A stretch of DNA of 64,000 bases from Methylobacterium variabile (GTDB lineage: Bacteria > Pseudomonadota > Alphaproteobacteria > Rhizobiales > Beijerinckiaceae): the NCBI RefSeq assembly GCF_001043975.1, contig NZ_LABY01000013.1:16888-80887 (forward strand), in the 5' to 3' direction. Shown here piece after piece: positions 25,888 to 36,061 of the stretch. The notes beneath the pieces are model-generated. The model was not told where the DNA came from and made no database searches. It was given only the letters and a program-made list of their open reading frames with translations. A program made the position numbers and the translations under genes. Numbering within the stretch: position 1 is the stretch's first letter; every line of letters begins with the position of its first letter.

Positions 25888-27524
25888 CCCTCGCACCTCC
25901 GCTCGACCCCGTCCTGCTCTCGGTGATCCAGAGCGGGCTTCGTCAGGTCGCGACCGAGATGGACGTCGTGCACGAGAAGACCGCCTTCTCGCCCGTCATC
26001 GCCGAGGGCCTCGACCGCGCGAACGGGATCTACGATCGCGTGACGGGCGAAGTCATCGCCCAGGGCGACACGGGCTTGCCGAGCTTCATCGGCATCCTCC
26101 AGTTCTCGACTCAGCACGTCATCCGGCTCCGCCCCGACCTCGAGGACGGCGACGTCATCATCGTCAACGACCCCTATCTCGGCGGCACGCACCTGATGGA
26201 CGTCAGGATGCTGACGCCCTTCCACTATCGCGGCCGCCTCTGGTGCTACCTCGCGAACGTCGCCCATTGGAGCGACACGGGCGGCATGGTGCCGGGCGGC
26301 TTCACCAGCACGGCGACGGAGATCCAGCAGGAGGGCCTGCGCATCCCGCCGGTGCGGATCCAGCGCCGCGGCGAGATCGACCGGGACGTCCTGCAGATGG
26401 TGCTCGGCAACGTGCGGGTGCCCGAGGAGCGGCTCGGCGACCTCAAGGCGCAGATGAGCGCGCTGAAGGTCGGGGCGAGGCGGCTCACCGAGCTGCTCGA
26501 CCGCTACGGCGCCGACACGGTCGATGCCGCCATCGCCGAGTTCAAGGCGCGCTCGGAGCGGATGATGCGCGCCCACATCGCGACGGTTCCGAACGGCACC
26601 TACCAGGCGACAGTCTACAACGACAGCGACGGCGTGACCTTCGAGACGCTGGCGATCCGGCTGACGATGACGGTCGCCGACGAGGAGGTCACCTTCAGCT
26701 TCGCGGGCTCGAGTCCTCCCTGCAAGGGGCCGATGAACTGCCCGGCGGATCTCGCGACCTCCGGGATCTACATCGCCATGAAGCACGTCTTCCCGGACGT
26801 CCCGATCAATGCGGGCTGCTTCGCGCCGATCAAGGTCGAGCGACCGGTCGGCACCTTCCTCGATGCGCAATATCCCAGACCCTGTGCGGGCGCAGCGGCC
26901 GAGGTCTGCCAGCGCGTGATGGAGGCGGTCTTCGGCGCGATGGGGCAGGCGATCCCGGAGCGGATGTTCGCCGCGCCCTTCGGCACCTCCGGCAACTTCA
27001 GCCTCGGCGGCTACGATCCCGAGGAGGACCGGCGCTACATCATGTACATGTTCAGCGGCGGCGGCTACGGCGGCTGGGCGGACGGCGACGGATTGACCAA
27101 CGGCTGTTCCAGCCTGAGCATCGCCAAGACCCAGCCGATCGAAGTGCTCGAGCAGGCCTTTCCCATCCTCTACGAGGAATACGCGCTGCGCGAAGGCTCG
27201 GCCGGTGCGGGGCGCCATCGCGGCGGCTTCGGGCTCAACTACCGCGTGAGGCTGCTGCGCGGCGAGGCCAAGGCCGCCTTCGTGATGGATCACGGCGTGA
27301 CCGGGCCGGCCGGGCTCCTCGGTGGAGAGCCGGGCGGCATGCTCGCGATCGAGCTCTCCCAGGGCGGGCGAAGGGTCCTGCCGCCGCACGTCTCGAAGGG
27401 CGAGGGCTACGTCCTCGAGGTCGGGGACTGGATCCAGGTCCGCACGCCGGGCGGCGGCGGCTACGGTCCGGCGGCCGAGCGCCCGGCCGAGGCGATCGCG
27501 CGCGACGAGGCGCGCGGCTATTAA
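25884..27524 (+). CDS. hyuB: Hydantoinase B/oxoprolinase family subunit (first copy)
   Basis: A 546-residue HyuB-type subunit starting with GTG in a GTGA overlap. Family marks are NDPYLGGTHLMDV (about 95-107), the CPADLATSG region, GGGYGGWADGDG (about 390) and GGGGYGP at the C-terminus. It pairs with the upstream subunit A. Its TAA at 27,522 overlaps the TAA of the convergent IclR gene, leaving no intergenic space or terminator between them. Confidence 0.9.
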   Translation: MTLAPPLDPVLLSVIQSGLRQVATEMDVVHEKTAFSPVIAEGLDRANGIYDRVTGEVIAQGDTGLPSFIGILQFSTQHVIRLRPDLEDGDVIIVNDPYLGGTHLMDVRMLTPFHYRGRLWCYLANVAHWSDTGGMVPGGFTSTATEIQQEGLRIPPVRIQRRGEIDRDVLQMVLGNVRVPEERLGDLKAQMSALKVGARRLTELLDRYGADTVDAAIAEFKARSERMMRAHIATVPNGTYQATVYNDSDGVTFETLAIRLTMTVADEEVTFSFAGSSPPCKGPMNCPADLATSGIYIAMKHVFPDVPINAGCFAPIKVERPVGTFLDAQYPRPCAGAAAEVCQRVMEAVFGAMGQAIPERMFAAPFGTSGNFSLGGYDPEEDRRYIMYMFSGGGYGGWADGDGLTNGCSSLSIAKTQPIEVLEQAFPILYEEYALREGSAGAGRHRGGFGLNYRVRLLRGEAKAAFVMDHGVTGPAGLLGGEPGGMLAIELSQGGRRVLPPHVSKGEGYVLEVGDWIQVRTPGGGGYGPAAERPAEAIARDEARGY

Positions 27525-28432
27525 GGGACCGGAGCGTGACCCTCGCCGCCCCGCGGCCGCGCATCCTCGGTGCGGGCCGCGATGGCCGAGCCGAAGGCGA
27601 GCGTCGTCGCGAGCGCCGCGGCGGTGTCCCGGAGGGCCGCGAGCCGCTCCTCCCGGCCCTCGTCCATGATGCGCTGGACCGGGCCGGTGACGCCGAGGCT
27701 GTAGAGCACCCGACCCCCGGCCTCGCGCACCGGAACCCCGAGCGCCCCGAGCCCTTCGTCGATCTCGGACACGCAGGTCGCGAAGCCGTCCTCGCGCGCT
27801 CTGGCGTAGGTCTGGCGGACGCGCTCCGGGTCCGTCACCGTGTAGGCCGTCATCTTCTCCAGCGGCTCGGCCAGGGCCCTGGCGACGATGGCCTCGTCCT
27901 GGAAGGCGAGGATCGCCTTCGCGGTCGCGGCCGCGTGGGGCGCCATCTCGACCCTGGGCTGGACGTAGGTGCGCCACTGCGCGGCCGGCGCCTCGCTGGT
28001 GACGACCTGGATGCGATGGCCGACGATGCGGCAGAGGTAGCTCGTCTCGCGGATGCGGGCGGTCAGGTTCTCCAGATGCGGACGGGCCAGCGCCGTGATC
28101 CAGCCGTCGGCTGCCGAATTGTGCATCAGTCGCACGAGCCTGTCGCCGAGCCGGTACGCGCCGTTGCGACCGCCGCCCTCGACGAGCCCGGCACGCGCGA
28201 GGCCCGTCAGCAGCCGGTGGGCCGTCGTCTTGGGGAGCCCGGACAGCGTGCTGACGTCGGTCAGGATCAGGGTGCCCGGGAACGCGGCCACGAGTTCGAG
28301 CAGGCTCATGTAGCGGTTCAGCGGGCCGGTGGCGGCGTCCCTCTCGTCGTGTGCCGGCGAGTCCTTGGCACGTTTTGCCCGGCTGTTGGGCAGAGTGCCT
28401 AACGATGAGCGGTTGACAGTCGCATCCGTCAA
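27521..28432 (-). CDS. IclR family transcriptional regulator
   Basis: A regulator with an N-terminal winged helix-turn-helix (LTDVSTLSGLPKTTAHRLLTGLARAGLV) and a C-terminal effector-binding domain (HAAATAKAILAF, then DEGLGALGVPV). The frame begins with TTG at 28,432, giving 303 residues; the 40 residues before the HTH are longer than usual, so a later start is possible. It lies between the first hydantoinase pair (convergent) and the ABC transporter (divergent), so it probably senses the island substrate or an intermediate. A CGGAA-N5-TTCCG inverted repeat lies just upstream of its start. Confidence 0.88.
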   Translation of the reverse strand: MTDATVNRSSLGTLPNSRAKRAKDSPAHDERDAATGPLNRYMSLLELVAAFPGTLILTDVSTLSGLPKTTAHRLLTGLARAGLVEGGGRNGAYRLGDRLVRLMHNSAADGWITALARPHLENLTARIRETSYLCRIVGHRIQVVTSEAPAAQWRTYVQPRVEMAPHAAATAKAILAFQDEAIVARALAEPLEKMTAYTVTDPERVRQTYARAREDGFATCVSEIDEGLGALGVPVREAGGRVLYSLGVTGPVQRIMDEGREERLAALRDTAAALATTLAFGSAIAARTEDARPRGGEGHAPVP

Positions 28433-28455
28433 AACTTAGCCTCCCATAGCAAAAT

Positions 28456-28479
28456 CGGAATTTGGTTCCGGAAATCGGG
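28456..28479. promoter_or_regulatory. Candidate IclR operator in the iclR/ABC transporter divergent region
   Basis: A perfect inverted repeat CGGAA-TTTGG-TTCCG spans 28,456-28,470 and is followed by GAAATCGGG. The combined form GGA-N6-TTCCG-N5-CGG matches the site upstream of hyuA1. It is 24 bp from the IclR start and about 50 bp before the substrate-binding protein, so it could control both directions. Confidence 0.55.
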
Positions 28480-28529
28480 ATTATCGAGAGTTTGATCGGA
28501 CGGCAAGGTCCCGATCCAGAGAGGCGCGC

Positions 28530-29675
28530 ATGCTGACCACCCGACGTACCCTCCTCTCGCTCACCCTCGGCACGGCCGTCGGTGCCGCGCTCCGCCCCGC
28601 TTTCGCGGCCGGCGAGCCGATCGCGATCGGTGCCGCGATCCCGACGACGGGTCCGCTGTCGCTCTCCGGCAAGCAGTACTTCAACACGCTGACCATGGCC
28701 GAGGAGGACATCAACAAGGCCGGCGGCATCAACGGGCGGCCGATCAAGTTCGTGTTCGAGGATGCGGGCGCCTCGAACAGCACCGCGGTCAGCGCGTTCG
28801 TGAAGCTGGTCCAGGAGACGAAGCCGCCCTTCGTCTTCCTGTCGAGCTACTCGACCCAGAACCTCGCCACCGCCCCCGAGGTCACCAAGGCGAAGATCCC
28901 GGTGATGTACGCCGGCGGCGCCGACGCCGTCGCCGACAGCAGCGGCGGCTGGATGTTCCGCATCCGCCCGACGGATTCGCTCGCGGCCCGCGGCATGGCC
29001 CAGTTCGTCAGGACGCTGAAGGCCACCAAGCCCGGCATCATGTACATCCAGAACGACTTCGGCCAGGGCGGCGCGCAGGCTGCCGCCAAGCTCCTCGAGG
29101 CGAACGGCATGGCGCCGGTCGGCAGCGAGGCCTACGGCCAGAACGACAAGGATTTCTCGGCCCAGCTGCTGCGGCTGCGTCAGAAGGGTGCCGACGTCAT
29201 CCTGACCTTCGTCTACCCGGCCGACGGCGCGCTGCTCCTGCGCCAGATCAAGGCGCTCGGCCTGAAGATGCCGGTCGTGGCCTCCTCCGGCTCCTTCCTG
29301 CCGGCCTCGGTCCAGCTGCTCTCGCCGTCGGATCTCGACAACGTCTGGGGCGTCATCGACACCTTCGTGGACCCGAGCGTCGGCGGGCGGATGGCGGACT
29401 TCACCACCCGCTACAAGGCGAAGTTCGGCCAGGATGGCGACGCCTACGGCCTCGCCTACTACGACGGCGCGCTGATCCTCGCCGAAGGGCTGAAGACGGT
29501 CGGCACCGATCCGGAGAAGCTGCGCAGCTTCATCGCGTCCCAGAAGTCGTGGGACGGGATCGGGCAGACCTATTCCTTCGACGACAAGGGCAACGGCGTG
29601 CCCGGCGTGGTCGTCGTCAAGGCGAAGCCCGGCACGAAGACCCTGGAGCTGGTCGAACGCATCCGCCCCGCCTGA
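28530..29675 (+). CDS. LIV-type ABC transporter substrate-binding protein
   Basis: A 381-residue periplasmic binding protein of the branched-chain amino acid (HAAT) type. A twin-arginine-like signal (TTRRTLLSLTLGTAVGAAL) is followed by IAIGAAIPTTGPLSLSGKQYFN, the usual first strand. It supplies ligand to the LivHMGF-type permease encoded immediately downstream. Members bind a wide range of amides, aromatic acids and amino acids; here the context points to a cyclic amide or amino-acid-like substrate. Confidence 0.9.
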   Translation: MLTTRRTLLSLTLGTAVGAALRPAFAAGEPIAIGAAIPTTGPLSLSGKQYFNTLTMAEEDINKAGGINGRPIKFVFEDAGASNSTAVSAFVKLVQETKPPFVFLSSYSTQNLATAPEVTKAKIPVMYAGGADAVADSSGGWMFRIRPTDSLAARGMAQFVRTLKATKPGIMYIQNDFGQGGAQAAAKLLEANGMAPVGSEAYGQNDKDFSAQLLRLRQKGADVILTFVYPADGALLLRQIKALGLKMPVVASSGSFLPASVQLLSPSDLDNVWGVIDTFVDPSVGGRMADFTTRYKAKFGQDGDAYGLAYYDGALILAEGLKTVGTDPEKLRSFIASQKSWDGIGQTYSFDDKGNGVPGVVVVKAKPGTKTLELVERIRPA

Positions 29676-29727
29676 GCGGTTCAGGCCGCTTGCAGCCTCC
29701 ATGGCCGGATGGCCGACAGAGTGATCG

Positions 29728-30603
29728 ATGGCTGATCTCATCCAGCTCCTGACGAACGGGCTCGCGCTCGGCAGCGTCTACGCGCTCGCCGCGATCGGCT
29801 TCGTGATCGTCTATTCGGCGACCGGCGTCGTGAACTTCGCCGCCGGCCAGTTCGTGATGGTCGGCACCTTCGCGGGCGTGGCGATGCTGCTCAACGCCGA
29901 GCTGCCGATGCCGGTCGGCTATACCGCGGCGCTGGTCGTCATGGCCCTGTTCGGCGCGCTCTTCTACCTCGTGGTGTACCTGCCGCTGCGCAGGAGCCCG
30001 ATCGTGACCGTCATCATCGGCACGGTCGCGATCGGCATCACGCTGCAGAACACGGCGCTCCTGACCTTCGGCTCCTGGCCGTTCCGCCTGCCGTCCCCGT
30101 TCGAGGGGATGATGGTCGAGGTCGCCGGCGCCGTCATCTCGGTCCACGCGCTGGCAGTCGTCGCCGCGACCGCCGTCATGATCCTTCTCCTCTGGCTGCT
30201 CCTTCACCGCACGGCGGTCGGCATCGCCATGCGGGCGGTCGCGCAGGACGTGAAGGCGGCGCGCCTGATGGGGCTGCGCGTCCAGTGGCTCCTCGCGTTC
30301 TCCTGGATCCTCGGCGCCGTCCTCGCCGGCGTGGCCGGCCTCATGCTCGGCCCGATGTGGTTCGCGGACGTCAACATGGGCGACCCGATCGCGCTGAAGG
30401 CCTTCGCCGCGACCGTGATCGGCGGGTTCGGCAGCCTCCCCGGCGCCATCGCGGGCGGCTTCTTCGTCGGCCTCGCCGAGGTGCTCGGCGCCTCCTACAT
30501 CTCGTCCGCCTACAAGGACCTGATCGCCTTCGGGGTGATGATCCTGTTCCTGCTCGTCCGGCCCCAGGGCATCTTCGGCGAGCCGATCCAGGACCGCGGC
30601 TGA
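29728..30603 (+). CDS. LIV-type ABC transporter permease (LivH-like)
   Basis: A 291-residue inner-membrane permease with about eight helices. LTNGLALGSVYALAAIGFVIVYSATGVVNFAAGQFVM is the family opening, and KAFAATVIGGFGSLPGAIAGG is the EAA-like loop that contacts the ATPase. The ATG at 29,728 lies 52 bp after the binding protein. Its TGA overlaps the ATG of the second permease (TGATG). Confidence 0.92.
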   Translation: MADLIQLLTNGLALGSVYALAAIGFVIVYSATGVVNFAAGQFVMVGTFAGVAMLLNAELPMPVGYTAALVVMALFGALFYLVVYLPLRRSPIVTVIIGTVAIGITLQNTALLTFGSWPFRLPSPFEGMMVEVAGAVISVHALAVVAATAVMILLLWLLLHRTAVGIAMRAVAQDVKAARLMGLRVQWLLAFSWILGAVLAGVAGLMLGPMWFADVNMGDPIALKAFAATVIGGFGSLPGAIAGGFFVGLAEVLGASYISSAYKDLIAFGVMILFLLVRPQGIFGEPIQDRG

Positions 30604-31580
30604 TGGCTCTCCGCGCTCTCGCCCTCGCGGCCTTCCTGGCCATCGGCTTCGCGCTCTCGCTGAGCGTGTCCGAATACTCGCTCCGTCTCCTCAACCTCGC
30701 GGCCATCTCGGCCACGGCGGTGATCGGGCTCAACTTCGCCTTCGGCTATGCGGGCCTGATCTCGCTCGGCCACTCCGCCTTCATGGGGCTCGGCGCCTAC
30801 ATCCTGGCGATCCTGACCACGCAGGCGGGCTGGTCGCCCTGGCTCGCGGCCCTGCCGGCGATCCTCGGCACCGGCCTTGCCGCGATCCTCATCGGGGTGC
30901 CGCTGCTGCGCCTGAAGGGACACTACCTCGCCCTCGCGACGCTCGGCCTCAACGTCAGCTTCGGCATCGTGGCCGCGAACTGGATCGAGGTCACCGGCGG
31001 GACGAACGGGATCTCCAAGATCCCGGGGGTCTCGGTGCTCGGCCACTCCCTCGAAGGCGAGCGGCCGTTCCTCTGGCTCGCCCTCGTCGTCATCGCGGTC
31101 CTCGCGGTCGCCGCCTCCCTGATCCAGCGGTCACGCTACGGCCGGGCGATGATGGCGGTGCGGGACGACGAGACGGCTGCCGCGATGACCGGGATCAACG
31201 TGACGGCCACCAAGGTCGCGGCCTTCGCCCTCTCGGCCGTCTACGCGGCGGTCGCCGGATGCCTGTTCGCCGCCCACGTCCACTTCATCTCGCCCGACGA
31301 CTTCAACTTCGCCCACTCGATCACCTTCCTGTCGATGCTGATCGTGGGTGGGGAGGGCACGATCGCGGGAGCGATCATCGGCGCGGTCCTCCTGACCTTC
31401 CTGCCGGAATGGCTGCGCGTCCTCGGGGAGAGCTACCTCGCCTTCTTCGGCCTGATGATGCTCGCCATCCTGATCTTCATGCCGACCGGCATCGTCGGGC
31501 TCCTCTCCCGTCTCCGGCGCCCGGCCCGGAGCGAGGCGCCGGCGGCCCTCGTGGCGCCCGGCGAGGGAGCGCGGCCATGA
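30603..31580 (+). CDS. LIV-type ABC transporter permease (LivM-like)
   Basis: A 325-residue second permease, overlapping its neighbours at both ends. It shows LNFAFGYAGLISLGHSAFMGLGAYI, typical of LivM, and MLIVGGEGTIAGAIIGA near the C-terminus as the ATPase-contact loop. It forms the membrane channel with the upstream LivH-like protein. Confidence 0.92.
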   Translation: MALRALALAAFLAIGFALSLSVSEYSLRLLNLAAISATAVIGLNFAFGYAGLISLGHSAFMGLGAYILAILTTQAGWSPWLAALPAILGTGLAAILIGVPLLRLKGHYLALATLGLNVSFGIVAANWIEVTGGTNGISKIPGVSVLGHSLEGERPFLWLALVVIAVLAVAASLIQRSRYGRAMMAVRDDETAAAMTGINVTATKVAAFALSAVYAAVAGCLFAAHVHFISPDDFNFAHSITFLSMLIVGGEGTIAGAIIGAVLLTFLPEWLRVLGESYLAFFGLMMLAILIFMPTGIVGLLSRLRRPARSEAPAALVAPGEGARP

Positions 31581-32300
31581 CCATCCTGCGCGCCCAGGGC
31601 ATCTCCAAGCGCTACGGCGGCCTCCTCGCCCTCTCCGAGGTCGACGTCACGGTCGAGGACAACGAGTTCGTGGCCTTGATCGGCCCGAACGGCGCCGGCA
31701 AGTCGACCCTCCTCAACGTGCTGACCGGCCTGGCATCCCCAACGACCGGGACGATCGAGCTCGCCGGGCAGCCCGTGACGAAGGCCTCGACCCACGCCCG
31801 CATCCGCGCCGGGCTCGGGCGGACCTTCCAGCACGGCCGCCTGTTCGACCGGCTGAGCGTCCTCGAGAACGTCATGGTCGGTGCCGCGAACCGGCCCGGC
31901 CGGTCGGAGGCGCAGCTCGAGGCGGCAGCGCGCGAGAGCCTCGCCCGCATGGGCCTTGCCCATCTCGCGCCCCTTCCGGTCTCCTCGCTGACCTACGGCA
32001 ACCGGCGGATGGTCGAGTTGACGCGGGCCCTCGCGGGGGGGCCGCGCGTCCTCCTGCTCGACGAGCCGGCCGCGGGGCTGAACTCGGGCGAGGTCGAGGA
32101 CCTGATGGCGCGCCTGCGCGCGATCCGGGCGGAGCATCGCCTCGCCGTGGTCCTCATCGAGCACAACATGGGCATGGTGATGCGCCTCGCCGAGCGCATC
32201 GCGGTGCTGAACTTCGGGCGCAAGATCGCCGAGGGGACGCCGGCCGCCATCCAGACCGATCCGGCCGTTCTCGAAGCCTATCTCGGATCGGGATCCTCCT

Positions 32301-32314
<14 letters not shown>
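31577..32314 (+). CDS. LIV-type ABC transporter ATP-binding protein (LivG-like)
   Basis: A 245-residue ATPase with Walker A GPNGAGKST (about 37-45), a Walker B LLLDEPAAGLN near 162, and an H-loop His in LIEHNMGMV. The ABC signature is less usual (SSLTYGNRRMVEL), as is normal for LivG proteins. ATG overlaps the LivM stop; its end overlaps the next gene by 14 bp. Confidence 0.92.
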
Positions 32315-33008
<694 letters not shown>

Positions 33009-33023
33009 CAAGGTTGGACACCC

Positions 33024-34340
33024 ATGACCTACCCCGACGTCTCGTCCCGATCGAACGCGATCTACGAGCGCGCCAAGCGGAGCCTGCCGGGCGGCAACAC
33101 GCGCACCACCGTCTACATGAAGCCCTACCCGATCTACGCGGCGCGAGGCGCGGGATGCCGGGTCTGGGACGTGGACGACGTCTCCCGCATCGACTGCATC
33201 AACAACTTCACCTCGCTGATCCACGGCCACGCCCATCCGGTGCTGGTCGAGGCCGCCACGAAGCAGCTGGCTCTCGGGACCGCCTTCGGCATGCCCACGG
33301 AGTCGGAGGTCGACCTCGCCGAGCTTCTGTGCGGGCGCGTCGCCTCCGTCGAGGAGATCCGGTTCAGCAATTCGGGGACCGAGGCCGTGATGCTGGCCCT
33401 CAAGGCGGCGCGCGCCTTCACCGGCCGGCCGAAGATCGCGAAGTGCGAGGGCGCCTATCACGGCACCTACGACTACGCCGAGGTCAGCCTCGAGACGTCG
33501 CCCGAGCACTGGGCACAGGGCGCGCCCCAGTCGGTCGCCTACGCCAAGGGCACGCCGAAGGGCGTGATCGACGACGTCGTGACGATTCCCTTCAACGACG
33601 TCGACGGCGCCGTGAGCCTCATCCGGGCGCATGCGCGGGACCTCGCCTGCGTGATGATCGACCCGATGCCGAACCGCGCCGGCCTGGTTCCGGCCGACAG
33701 GGCCTTCGTGCAGGCCCTGCGCGAGGTGACGCACGAGATCGGTGCGCTGCTCTTGTTCGATGAGGTGATCGCCTTCCGGCTCGGCCATGCGGGTGCGCAG
33801 GGCCTCTGGGGTGTCGACGCCGACCTGACGACCTTCGCCAAGATCATCGGCGGAGGCTTCCCGGTCGGCGCCACCGGCGGGCGTCGCGACGTCATGGCGG
33901 TCTTCGATCCGACCCGCGGCAAGCCGGCCCTGCCCGCCGGCGGCACCTTCTCGGCCAACCCGGTCTCGATGCGGGCCGGGATCGCCGGGATGGAGCTCCT
34001 CGACGAGGCCGCCTTCGCGCATCTCGACGCGATCGGCGAGGCCGTCCGCCAGGGCATCGACGAGGCGTTCCGCAGCGAGGGCGCCGAGGGGCGGACCACC
34101 GGTCTCGGCTCGCTCATCAAGGTCCACATGACCGACAAGCCGGTCCGCGACTATCGCTCCGCGCATCTCGACCCGGCCGGCCAGCGGCGCCTCGCCACCT
34201 TCGTCGCCCGGATGCTCGACGAGGGCATCCTCATGGCGCCGAACGGCCTCATGGCGCTCTCCACCGTGATGGGCCGGGACGACGTCGACGCGATCGTGTC
34301 CGCCGCGCGCGCGGCCATCAGAGCCTCCGCCAGGGGCTGA
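33024..34340 (+). CDS. Class III aminotransferase, glutamate-1-semialdehyde aminomutase/beta-amino acid transaminase type
   Basis: A 438-residue PLP enzyme with Lys273 in FAKIIGGGFPVG as the Schiff-base lysine, SNSGTEAVMLALKAAR for cofactor phosphate contact and LLFDEVIAFRLGHAG. It resembles HemL, but a catabolic operon with no haem genes makes that role unlikely. The opening (LPGGNTRTTVYMKPYPIYAARGAG) is close in form to beta-phenylalanine aminotransferases, which share this fold and convert beta-amino acids to beta-keto acids. I infer such a role because a beta-keto-acid cleavage enzyme lies in the same operon. Alpha- or omega-amino substrates are not excluded. Confidence 0.82.
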   Translation: MTYPDVSSRSNAIYERAKRSLPGGNTRTTVYMKPYPIYAARGAGCRVWDVDDVSRIDCINNFTSLIHGHAHPVLVEAATKQLALGTAFGMPTESEVDLAELLCGRVASVEEIRFSNSGTEAVMLALKAARAFTGRPKIAKCEGAYHGTYDYAEVSLETSPEHWAQGAPQSVAYAKGTPKGVIDDVVTIPFNDVDGAVSLIRAHARDLACVMIDPMPNRAGLVPADRAFVQALREVTHEIGALLLFDEVIAFRLGHAGAQGLWGVDADLTTFAKIIGGGFPVGATGGRRDVMAVFDPTRGKPALPAGGTFSANPVSMRAGIAGMELLDEAAFAHLDAIGEAVRQGIDEAFRSEGAEGRTTGLGSLIKVHMTDKPVRDYRSAHLDPAGQRRLATFVARMLDEGILMAPNGLMALSTVMGRDDVDAIVSAARAAIRASARG

Positions 34341-34404
34341 TCCATCAGCTCGCCATAGTTAGCGCGCCCGCCGGCCGGTCGCGCCTCACAGGACCCATCC
34401 CGAC

Positions 34405-36060
34405 ATGTCACGCGCGGTCGATCCCATCACACGCTCCGTCGTCGAGCATCGCCTTACCTCGATCACGCGCGAGATGAGCGAAGCGATGCTGCGGACGTCG
34501 TTCTCGCAGATCCTCAACTCCAGCCGCGACTTCTCGATCGCCATCACGGACACCGCGGGGCGCCTCGTCGCCCAGGCCGACAACATTCCGGTCCATGTCG
34601 GGGCGCTGCCCTGGGCGACGCGCGCGATCGAGGCGCGGTTCAGGGACGTCGTGCCGGGGGACGTCTTCCTGTCGAACGATCCGGCGCATGGCGGCTCCCA
34701 CCTGCCCGACCTCACGGCCTTCGTGCCCGTCTTCGCGGGCGAGCGGCGGCTGTTCTGGACGGTGGTGCGCGCGCACCAGAGCGACATCGGCGGCTCGACG
34801 CACGGCGCCTACAACCCGGGCGCCCGTGACATCTGGACCGAGGGCCTGCGCGTTCCGCCGATCCGCCTCTACGAGGCCGGCCGGCATCGCGACGATCTGC
34901 TCGACCTCCTCGCGCTCAACACCCGCAACGGACGCGACTTCCGCGGCGACCTCGCCGCCATGGTCGGATCGGCGCATCTCGGCGAGCGCCGCATCGCGAA
35001 GCTGCTCGACGATCTCGGCGCCGACACGGTGGTGGCCGCGATCGACGACTATTTCGACGCCGCCGAGCGCCGGGCCCGCGCCATCGTGTCGGAATGGAAG
35101 GACGGCGTCTTCGAGGGCGAGGCCTTCCTCGACGACGACGGCCACGGGCGCGAGGACATCCGCATCCACGCCAAGGTCACCAAGCGCGGCAGCGACATCG
35201 AGGTCGATCTCACGGGCTCGGACCCGCAATCGACGAGCTTCGTCAATTCCTCGCACGCCAACGCGCAATCGGCCTGCGCGATGGCCTTCGCCTACCTGAT
35301 CGACCCGGACGTGCCCAAGAACGACGGCTCGTTCCGCCCGCTGAGCGTCAAATTGAAGGAGGGCACGATCGTCTGGGCCGAGGCGGACCGCCCGGTCACG
35401 ATGTGCACCAGCCACCCGTCCAACGGCATCGTCCAGGCGATCATCTCCGCGCTCGCGCAGTCCTGCCCGGACCGGGCGATCGGCGGCTGGGGCAAGCGCT
35501 TCCGCATCGCCATCCAGGGCGAGGATCCGCGCAACGGCCGCAGGTTCATCTGGCACATGTTCCATGCCCGCCCGGGCGGCGGCGCCTCGGCGGCCGGCGA
35601 CGGCTGGTCCTCGATCGGCGAGTTCGATTCGGTCGGCGGCCTGAAGTTCGGCAGCGTCGAGTTCGCCGAGGTGCGCTTCCCGCTGCATTTCGCGCGGCAC
35701 GAATACCTGCCGGATTCGGGCGGCAAGGGGCGCTACCGCGGCGGCCTCGGGGTCGCGCTCGACCTCGAGATGCGCACCGAGAAGCCGGCGCTCGCCAACA
35801 CGGCCGGCGACGGCGCCCGCTACGGCTCCGCCGGCATGCTCGGCGGCCAGGACGGCGTTCCGCACCGCTACAAGCTGCTCTCCGAAGGCCAGGAGCCCCG
35901 CGTGCTGCGGACCAAGGAGGTCGGCATCGTGGTCCGCCCGGGCGACGTGTTCGAGGTCCGCTCGGGCGGCGGCGGCGGCTGGGGGCCGCCGGAGGAGCGT
36001 GCGCCCGAGGCGCGCGCCGAGGACGAGATCCTGGGCTTCGTGACCAAGGGGGAGTGCTGA
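34405..36060 (+). CDS. hyuB: Hydantoinase B/oxoprolinase family subunit (second copy)
   Basis: A 551-residue HyuB-type subunit. It has SNDPAHGGSHLPDLTAFVP (about 92-110), GAYNPGARDIWTEGLRVPP, and a C-terminal GGGGGWGPPEERAPEA. It is clearly diverged from the first HyuB (25,884-27,524), so the two pairs probably act on different substrates or on successive steps. Gene order is B-A here and A-B in the first pair. It starts 64 bp after the aminotransferase, and subunit A follows after one base. Confidence 0.9.
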   Translation: MSRAVDPITRSVVEHRLTSITREMSEAMLRTSFSQILNSSRDFSIAITDTAGRLVAQADNIPVHVGALPWATRAIEARFRDVVPGDVFLSNDPAHGGSHLPDLTAFVPVFAGERRLFWTVVRAHQSDIGGSTHGAYNPGARDIWTEGLRVPPIRLYEAGRHRDDLLDLLALNTRNGRDFRGDLAAMVGSAHLGERRIAKLLDDLGADTVVAAIDDYFDAAERRARAIVSEWKDGVFEGEAFLDDDGHGREDIRIHAKVTKRGSDIEVDLTGSDPQSTSFVNSSHANAQSACAMAFAYLIDPDVPKNDGSFRPLSVKLKEGTIVWAEADRPVTMCTSHPSNGIVQAIISALAQSCPDRAIGGWGKRFRIAIQGEDPRNGRRFIWHMFHARPGGGASAAGDGWSSIGEFDSVGGLKFGSVEFAEVRFPLHFARHEYLPDSGGKGRYRGGLGVALDLEMRTEKPALANTAGDGARYGSAGMLGGQDGVPHRYKLLSEGQEPRVLRTKEVGIVVRPGDVFEVRSGGGGGWGPPEERAPEARAEDEILGFVTKGEC

Positions 36061-36061
36061 G

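Noticed and set aside
25548..29741. 1,397-residue minus-strand open frame across the hydantoinase, IclR and binding-protein genes
   Set aside because: It is antisense or out of frame to four well-supported genes and has no recognisable domain.
33024..34340. hemL (glutamate-1-semialdehyde aminomutase) for haem synthesis
   Set aside because: The family resemblance is real, but the gene sits in a catabolic operon with a transporter and hydantoinases. Alphaproteobacteria normally make 5-aminolevulinate by the HemA (Shemin) route and do not need HemL.
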